DNA from: an uncultured Lachnoclostridium sp. | Lineage (GTDB): Bacteria > Bacillota > Clostridia > Lachnospirales > Lachnospiraceae | DNA length: 9,942 nt | Assembly: GCA_902464595.1 (NCBI GenBank) | Contig: CABQJX010000102.1 | Coordinates: forward strand, 1-9,942 | Direction of reading: 5' to 3' | Shown here: positions 5,872-9,942 of the stretch, one piece after another | Layout of the letters: each line of letters starts with the position of its first letter | Position numbering within the stretch: the first letter of the stretch is position 1 | Program-made: the position numbers and the translations under genes | Notes under the pieces: generated by a model | Told to the model about the DNA's origin: nothing | Database searches by the model: none | What the model saw: only the letters and a program-made list of their open reading frames with translations

Positions 5872-7622
5872 GACGACTGTTTGCTTATATGAAAGCTTAT
5901 AAAAAGGAAAGTGTGCTTGGGCCTCTGTTTAAGATGCTGGAAGCCAGCTTCGAGCTGTTTGTCCCTCTGGTGGTGGCCCGCATGGTCGATGTGGGGATCG
6001 TCCAGAGGGACAGCGGCTATATTTTAAAGATGGGCGGTATTTTGGTGCTGCTGGCCCTGATCGGCCTGGCCTGCTCCCTCACCGCCCAGTATTTTGCGGC
6101 CAAAGCGGCAACTGGGGCGGCCACGGCTTTGAGAGGGGATCTGTTTTCTCATATCGGCTCCCTGTCTTATGGGGAGTTAGACCGGGTGGGAGCCTCCACC
6201 CTGATCACCCGAATGACAAACGATATTAACCAGGTTCAGACGGGCATCAACATGACGCTGCGCCTGCTTCTTCGGTCTCCTTTTGTGGTATTCGGCGCCA
6301 TGATCATGGCTTTTAGCGTAGATATACGGTCGGCTATGATCTTTGCAGTGACTATACCGGTACTGTGCCTGATCGTCTTTGGCATTATGGCCCTGACCAT
6401 GCCCCTTTATAAAAAGGTACAGAAGCAGCTGGATCGGGTACTGTCGGCAGTCCGTGAGAATCTGTTAGGCGTCCGGGTGATCCGTGCCTTTAACCGTCAG
6501 GAGAGTGAAAGGATCCGGTTTGAAGGGGAAAATGACCAGCTGGTGAGACAGCAGGTTTTTGTGGGAAAGCTGTCGGCACTGCTGAATCCTTTTACCTATA
6601 TAGCGGTTAATATGGCTATCGTAGCGGTACTTTGGACAGGGGCAGGACAAGTGGATGCCGGGAACCTGTCTCAGGGAAAGGTGATTGCTTTGGTCAACTA
6701 TATGTCCCAGATTTTGGGAGAGCTTGTGAAGATGGCGAACCTGATCGTCATTATCTCCAAATCGGTGGCATGTATGAACCGGGTAGATCAGGTGTTTTTG
6801 GTCGAGAGCACCATAAAGGAGAGAAAGGAAATCCCAGAAGCTGCAAAGAGGGAGAAGGACACCTCCGTTCCCAAGGTGGAGATGCACCAGGCTGGCTTTA
6901 CTTATGCCCAGGCAAAGGAGCCGTCCTTAAAGGGTATTTCCTTTCAGGCTATGGCTGGGCAGACCATCGGCATTATAGGGGGAACTGGTTCAGGAAAGAC
7001 CAGCCTTGTGAATTTGATTCCCCGATTTTACGATGTTTCGGAAGGCTCTGTTTTGGTGGATGGAAAGGATGTAAGGGATTATCCGATCTCCGGGCTTCGG
7101 GAAAAGATCAGTATAGCTCCTCAGAAATCTGTCCTGTTTAAGGGGACATTAAAAGAAAATATGCTGTGGGGGCGGGAGGACGCCTCCGATGAGGAGATCT
7201 ACGCAGCCTTAGAAATTGCCCAGGCCAGGGAATTTGTGGAGGCAAAGGGAGAGGGCTTATCCCTTTTTATCGATCAGGAGGGAAGGAATCTGTCCGGCGG
7301 ACAGCGCCAGAGACTGGCAGTGGCCCGGGCACTGGTGAGAAGGCCGGAGATCCTTATTTTAGACGACAGCGCCTCCGCTCTGGATTTTGCAACGGACGCT
7401 CGGATGAGGAAAGCGATCAGGGAAAATACAGAGGGGATAACCGTATTTTTGGTGTCTCAGAGGGCAGCATCCTTAAAGGGGGCCGATCAGATCCTGGTGT
7501 TGGATGAGGGAAGGCTTGTGGGCGCAGGAAGCCACAGAGAGCTTCTTCGCACCTGTCAGGTTTACCGGGAGATCTGCCTGTCCCAGCTTTCAAAGGAGGA
7601 GGTGGAGAGAGATGAGCAGTAA
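5868..7622 (+). CDS. ABC exporter half-transporter, subunit with degenerate ATP site
   Basis: A 584-residue membrane protein with a six-helix type-I exporter transmembrane domain (about residues 15-310) and a C-terminal nucleotide-binding domain (about 335-570). Seen motifs are Walker A GGTGSGKT (371-378), Q-loop Gln419, signature LSGGQ (475-479) and Walker B ILILDD (495-500). Two key residues differ from the norm: the catalytic Glu after Walker B is Asp500, and the switch His is Gln531 (VSQRAAS instead of VAHRLST). This is the pattern of the degenerate-site subunit in heterodimeric exporters such as TM287/288 and BmrCD. The partner is encoded immediately downstream, overlapping this gene by 11 bp. 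The start overlaps the yihY stop by 4 bp. Drugs, peptides or lipids are possible cargoes by family; the sequence does not decide. No fused peptidase domain is present. Confidence 0.93.
   Translation: MRRLFAYMKAYKKESVLGPLFKMLEASFELFVPLVVARMVDVGIVQRDSGYILKMGGILVLLALIGLACSLTAQYFAAKAATGAATALRGDLFSHIGSLSYGELDRVGASTLITRMTNDINQVQTGINMTLRLLLRSPFVVFGAMIMAFSVDIRSAMIFAVTIPVLCLIVFGIMALTMPLYKKVQKQLDRVLSAVRENLLGVRVIRAFNRQESERIRFEGENDQLVRQQVFVGKLSALLNPFTYIAVNMAIVAVLWTGAGQVDAGNLSQGKVIALVNYMSQILGELVKMANLIVIISKSVACMNRVDQVFLVESTIKERKEIPEAAKREKDTSVPKVEMHQAGFTYAQAKEPSLKGISFQAMAGQTIGIIGGTGSGKTSLVNLIPRFYDVSEGSVLVDGKDVRDYPISGLREKISIAPQKSVLFKGTLKENMLWGREDASDEEIYAALEIAQAREFVEAKGEGLSLFIDQEGRNLSGGQRQRLAVARALVRRPEILILDDSASALDFATDARMRKAIRENTEGITVFLVSQRAASLKGADQILVLDEGRLVGAGSHRELLRTCQVYREICLSQLSKEEVERDEQ
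7598..7604 (+). promoter_or_regulatory. Ribosome binding site fixing the start of the second ABC subunit
   Basis: GGAGGTG, nearly perfectly complementary to the 16S rRNA 3' end, lies 7 nt before the ATG at 7612 and inside the last codons of the first subunit. It rules out the longer in-frame start at 7504, which has no such site and would overlap the upstream gene by 119 bp. Confidence 0.85.
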
Positions 7623-9405
7623 GGAAAAATATGGAAAGAGAGATCCCAGAGCGGAGGAAAGCAGACAGAGATCACGAGCTACGTTTAGGAGGATCCTGGA
7701 GTATATCAAGGGTTACCGCTGGGCCGTTGGGCTGTCATTGATCCTGGCCTTTCTTACTACCGCGCTGACGCTCTATGTGCCGGTACTCATCGGAAAGGGT
7801 GTAGACTGCATTGCAGCCCAGGGACAGGTGGATTTTGAGTCCCTTCTTTCTATTATTATAAAGATCCTGACAGCGGCTGTCTTGACAGGGGCGGCGCAGT
7901 GGCTGATGAACCATATCAACAATCATATTACTTACCGGGTGGTGGAGGATATACGGTCAAAAGCCTTTGAGCGTCTGGAAAACCTGCCTTTGAGTTATCT
8001 GGATTCCCATTCCTCCGGTGATGTGATCAGCCGGATCATAGGGGACACGGATCAGTTTTCCGAAGGCCTTCTCATGGGTTTCACCCAATTATTTACAGGC
8101 GTTCTTACCATAGGGGGAACCCTTCTGTTTATGGTGTCTATTCAGCCTGTCATTACGGCGGTAGTGGTGGTTTTGACCCCTATCTCCCTGTTTGTGGCAG
8201 GTTTTATCGCAAAGCGTACTTTTGATATGTTTAAAAAGCAGTCGGAGACAAGGGGGGAGCTGACTTCCCTTACCGATGAGATGCTGGGAAATATGAAGGT
8301 GGTACAGGCCTTTGGGCGTGAGAAGGAGGTGGCCGAACGGTTTAAGGAGATCAATGAACGGCTGGCAGGCTACAGCCTGAGAGCCTCCTTTTTTTCCTCC
8401 ATCACCAATCCGGCTACCCGTGCGGTCAACAGCCTGGTATATGGCGCTGTAGGTATCGCGGGGGCCTGGGGGGTGATCCGGGGATTCCTCACTGTGGGCC
8501 AGCTTACCAGCTTTTTGAGTTATGCCAATCAGTATACAAAGCCTTTTAACGAAATATCCGGGGTGGTGACGGAGCTGCAGAATGCCCTGGCCTGTGCCGG
8601 AAGGGTATTGGATCTTATCAGCCAGGAGATTGAGCCAGAGGATCCTCCAGAGGCCGAAGGGCTTCCCGCTGTCCGGGGACAGGTGGATCTGGAGCAGGTG
8701 GGTTTTTCCTACGTGCCGGAAAAACCTTTGATCCAGGACTTAAATCTTTCCGTAAAGCCGGGGCAGAGGATAGCCATCGTAGGTCCCACAGGCTGTGGAA
8801 AGACAACCATTATCAATCTGCTTATGCGGTTTTACGATGTGGATTCCGGCTCCATCAAGGTGGAGGGAAGGGATATACGGGATATTACAAGAAAAAGTCT
8901 GAGGCAGAATTATGGGATGGTGCTCCAGGATACCTGGCTGAAGGCAGGAACCATACGGGAAAACATTGCATACGGCCGCCCGGAGGCCAAAGAGGAGGAG
9001 ATCATAGAGGCGGCAAAAAAGGCATACGCCCACGGATTCATTATGCGTATGCCCCAGGGTTATGATACCCTGATTGGGGAAGATGGGGGAAGCCTGTCTC
9101 AGGGGCAAAAGCAGCTTTTATGCATTGCCCGGGTTATGCTGTGCCTGCCTCCCATGCTGATCCTGGATGAGGCTACTTCTTCTATTGATACCCGTACGGA
9201 GGTGAAGGTTCAGAAGGCATTTGCCCAGATGATGGAGGGACGAACCAGCTTTATTGTGGCCCACCGCCTGTCAACCATACGGAGCGCAGATGTGATCCTG
9301 GTTATGAAGGATGGGAAGATTATTGAGAAAGGACGCCATGAGGAGCTGTTGGCTTTGGGTGGATTCTATGCCGGGCTGTATGAGGCCCAGTTTGCAGTGA
9401 GCTAG
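7612..9405 (+). CDS. ABC exporter half-transporter, subunit with canonical catalytic site
   Basis: A 597-residue type-I ABC exporter half: a charged N-terminal tail (about 1-30), six transmembrane helices (about 35-330) and a nucleotide-binding domain (about 355-590). Motifs are Walker A GPTGCGKT (391-398), Q-loop Gln439, signature LSQGQ (495-499, genomic 9094-9108), Walker B LILDE with catalytic Glu520, and switch His551 in VAHRLST. The signature departs from LSGGQ while the catalytic residues are intact, the reverse of its partner. In a heterodimer, this subunit's Walker motifs with the partner's LSGGQ form the active ATP site, and its LSQGQ faces the partner's degenerate Walker site. This organisation is known for TM287/288-like and BmrCD-like multidrug exporters. 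Walker A carries Cys395 in place of the common Ser. It overlaps the upstream gene by 11 bp, implying translational coupling and balanced production. Confidence 0.94.
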   Translation: MSSKEKYGKRDPRAEESRQRSRATFRRILEYIKGYRWAVGLSLILAFLTTALTLYVPVLIGKGVDCIAAQGQVDFESLLSIIIKILTAAVLTGAAQWLMNHINNHITYRVVEDIRSKAFERLENLPLSYLDSHSSGDVISRIIGDTDQFSEGLLMGFTQLFTGVLTIGGTLLFMVSIQPVITAVVVVLTPISLFVAGFIAKRTFDMFKKQSETRGELTSLTDEMLGNMKVVQAFGREKEVAERFKEINERLAGYSLRASFFSSITNPATRAVNSLVYGAVGIAGAWGVIRGFLTVGQLTSFLSYANQYTKPFNEISGVVTELQNALACAGRVLDLISQEIEPEDPPEAEGLPAVRGQVDLEQVGFSYVPEKPLIQDLNLSVKPGQRIAIVGPTGCGKTTIINLLMRFYDVDSGSIKVEGRDIRDITRKSLRQNYGMVLQDTWLKAGTIRENIAYGRPEAKEEEIIEAAKKAYAHGFIMRMPQGYDTLIGEDGGSLSQGQKQLLCIARVMLCLPPMLILDEATSSIDTRTEVKVQKAFAQMMEGRTSFIVAHRLSTIRSADVILVMKDGKIIEKGRHEELLALGGFYAGLYEAQFAVS

Positions 9406-9484
9406 GGAGGGGATGTGAAAAGGCGGCTCCTTCTGAAAATCTGTGAAGAAGAAAAAATTAAAAAAAATGTAAGGTTTTTCTTTA

Positions 9485-9508
9485 TTTGTAACCGCTTTTG
9501 TAACCTCT
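9485..9508 (+). repeat. Two 12-bp direct repeats, candidate activator operator
   Basis: TTTGTAACCGCT (9485-9496) is followed directly by TTTGTAACCTCT (9497-9508), 11 of 12 bases identical. The second copy ends 6 bp before an extended -10 box and occupies the place of a -35 box. Tandem sites so placed are typical of response-regulator-type activators. No cognate regulator is in view. Confidence 0.6.
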
Positions 9509-9511
9509 GAG

Positions 9512-9520
9512 TGCTATGAT
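9512..9520 (+). promoter_or_regulatory. Extended -10 promoter of the repeat-rich secreted protein
   Basis: TGC (9512-9514) directly precedes TATGAT (9515-9520). No TTGACA-like hexamer lies at 16-18 bp spacing; the direct repeats at 9485-9508 cover that place, so the promoter is probably activator-dependent. Transcription would start near 9527, leaving a leader of about 35 nt. Confidence 0.6.
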
Positions 9521-9561
9521 AGAGGCAAGTTGAAAAAAGAAAGCATGGGAGGAAGAAGAGT

Positions 9562-9942
9562 ATGATAAAGAGAGACTTGCTGCGCAGGCATTCACGCCAT
9601 ACTGCATTGCTGATGGCAGTGACATTGGCATGTACCAATACGGGAATGGCTGTCAATACTGTATATGCTCAGGAAACAGGTTCAGAAGCCGGCTCCGGTG
9701 AAAAAGTGGGGTCAATGAGCGGCAGCTCCAGTGGCTCCCAAGATGGTTCTGAGAGCGGCTCCGGAAGCGAGGAAGGAGAAGGCTCCGGAAGCGAAGGAGG
9801 AGAAGGCTCCGGGAGTGAGGAAGGAGAAGGCTCCGGAAGCGAAGGAGGAGAAGGCTCCGGAAGCGAAGAAGGAGAGAGCTCCGGAAGTGAGGAAGGAGAG
9901 AGCTCCGGAAGTGAGGAAGGAGAGAGCTCCGGAAGCGAGGAA
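9562..9942 (+). CDS. Secreted protein with Ser-Gly-Glu tandem repeats (N-terminal part, runs off window)
   Basis: An open frame of 127 codons from the ATG at 9562 to the window edge, with no stop. The ribosome binding site GGGAGG (9547-9552) lies 9 nt upstream. The N-terminus is a Sec signal peptide: basic MIKRDLLRRHSRH, hydrophobic TALLMAVTLACTNTGMAV, then VYA at 34-36 as a likely signal peptidase I site before QETG. Cys24 is not in a good lipobox (TLAC), so a lipoprotein is unlikely. Residues 37-66 are Gly/Ser/Glu-rich. From residue 67 the sequence becomes regular 8-residue repeats of the SGSEEGEG type. Such acidic, flexible tracts usually act as linkers or wall-spanning stalks in surface or secreted proteins of Gram-positive bacteria. 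The functional domain, if any, lies beyond the window, so I assign no function. It has its own promoter and is separate from the ABC operon. Confidence 0.82.
   Translation, partial: MIKRDLLRRHSRHTALLMAVTLACTNTGMAVNTVYAQETGSEAGSGEKVGSMSGSSSGSQDGSESGSGSEEGEGSGSEGGEGSGSEEGEGSGSEGGEGSGSEEGESSGSEEGESSGSEEGESSGSEE
9760..9942 (+). repeat. 24-bp in-frame tandem repeat tract (seven full units plus a partial)
   Basis: Units start at 9760, 9784, 9808, 9832, 9856, 9880, 9904 and 9928 (partial). Encoded units in order: SGSEEGEG, SGSEGGEG, SGSEEGEG, SGSEGGEG, then SGSEEGES three times, then SGSEE at the edge. Units 2 and 4 are identical in DNA, and so are units 6 and 7, which points to recent duplication of a 48-bp pair and of single units. 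The unit is a multiple of three, so copy-number change keeps the frame. The tract continues past the window. Confidence 0.93.

Noticed and set aside
9425..9485. Possible intrinsic terminator after the ABC operon.
   Set aside because: Only CTTC/GAAG-size pairing is visible, followed by A-rich rather than T-rich sequence on the plus strand. A terminator here is not supported.
9415..9510. A 31-codon GTG-initiated frame right after the second ABC gene, preceded by GGGAGGGG.
   Set aside because: The spacing from the purine run to GTG is short, the product is low-complexity and Lys/Phe-rich from an AT-rich tract, and the frame runs through the direct-repeat promoter of the next gene.
9622..9636. 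Lipobox-like TLAC at residues 21-24 of the secreted protein.
   Set aside because: The -3 and -2 positions (Thr, Leu) do not fit a lipobox, and a normal signal peptidase I site (VYA, 34-36) follows.

Overview
The window looks like chromosomal DNA from a gut-type member of the Clostridia, most likely Lachnospiraceae. This is an inference from the moderate GC content, AGGAGG-type ribosome binding sites, Firmicutes-type promoters, a selenium-associated yedF, a NptA/YjbB-type Na+/phosphate cotransporter with a PhoU-like tail, and a clostridial heterodimeric ABC exporter. No phage, transposase, CRISPR, tRNA or rRNA signal is visible.

Layout. On the minus strand, positions 1-223 hold the N-terminal part of yedF with its own promoter, and 397-2028 hold a Na/Pi cotransporter whose better start is a TTG with a strong ribosome binding site. 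The cotransporter is preceded by a near-consensus promoter (2112-2141) and a possible Pho-type direct repeat (2158-2174). Everything after that reads on the plus strand. An acyltransferase-3 family membrane protein (2331-3422) ends at a 243-bp imperfect palindrome (3420-3662). A good promoter (3676-3704) follows at the outer edge of the palindrome and drives an apparent five-gene operon: a D-2-hydroxyacid dehydrogenase (3754-4698), an acylphosphatase (4725-5003), a YihY/BrkB-family membrane protein (5038-5871), and two ABC exporter half-transporters (5868-7622 and 7612-9405). The last three genes overlap at their ends.

The two half-transporters show complementary asymmetry. The first has a degenerate Walker B and H-loop but a canonical LSGGQ signature. 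The second has a canonical Walker B and H-loop but an LSQGQ signature. This is the pattern of heterodimeric exporters with one consensus and one degenerate ATP site, so the two almost certainly work as one transporter. Its cargo cannot be read from the sequence.

At the right edge a separate promoter, with two 12-bp direct repeats in place of a -35 box, precedes a secreted protein (9562 to the window end). Its mature part begins as a Ser-Gly-Glu tract built from 8-residue tandem repeats and runs off the window.

Most of the window is ordinary housekeeping and transport content. I do not see a clearly new multi-gene system. The items most worth a second look are the palindromic element, the repeat-bearing secreted protein with its direct-repeat promoter, and the paired ABC asymmetry.
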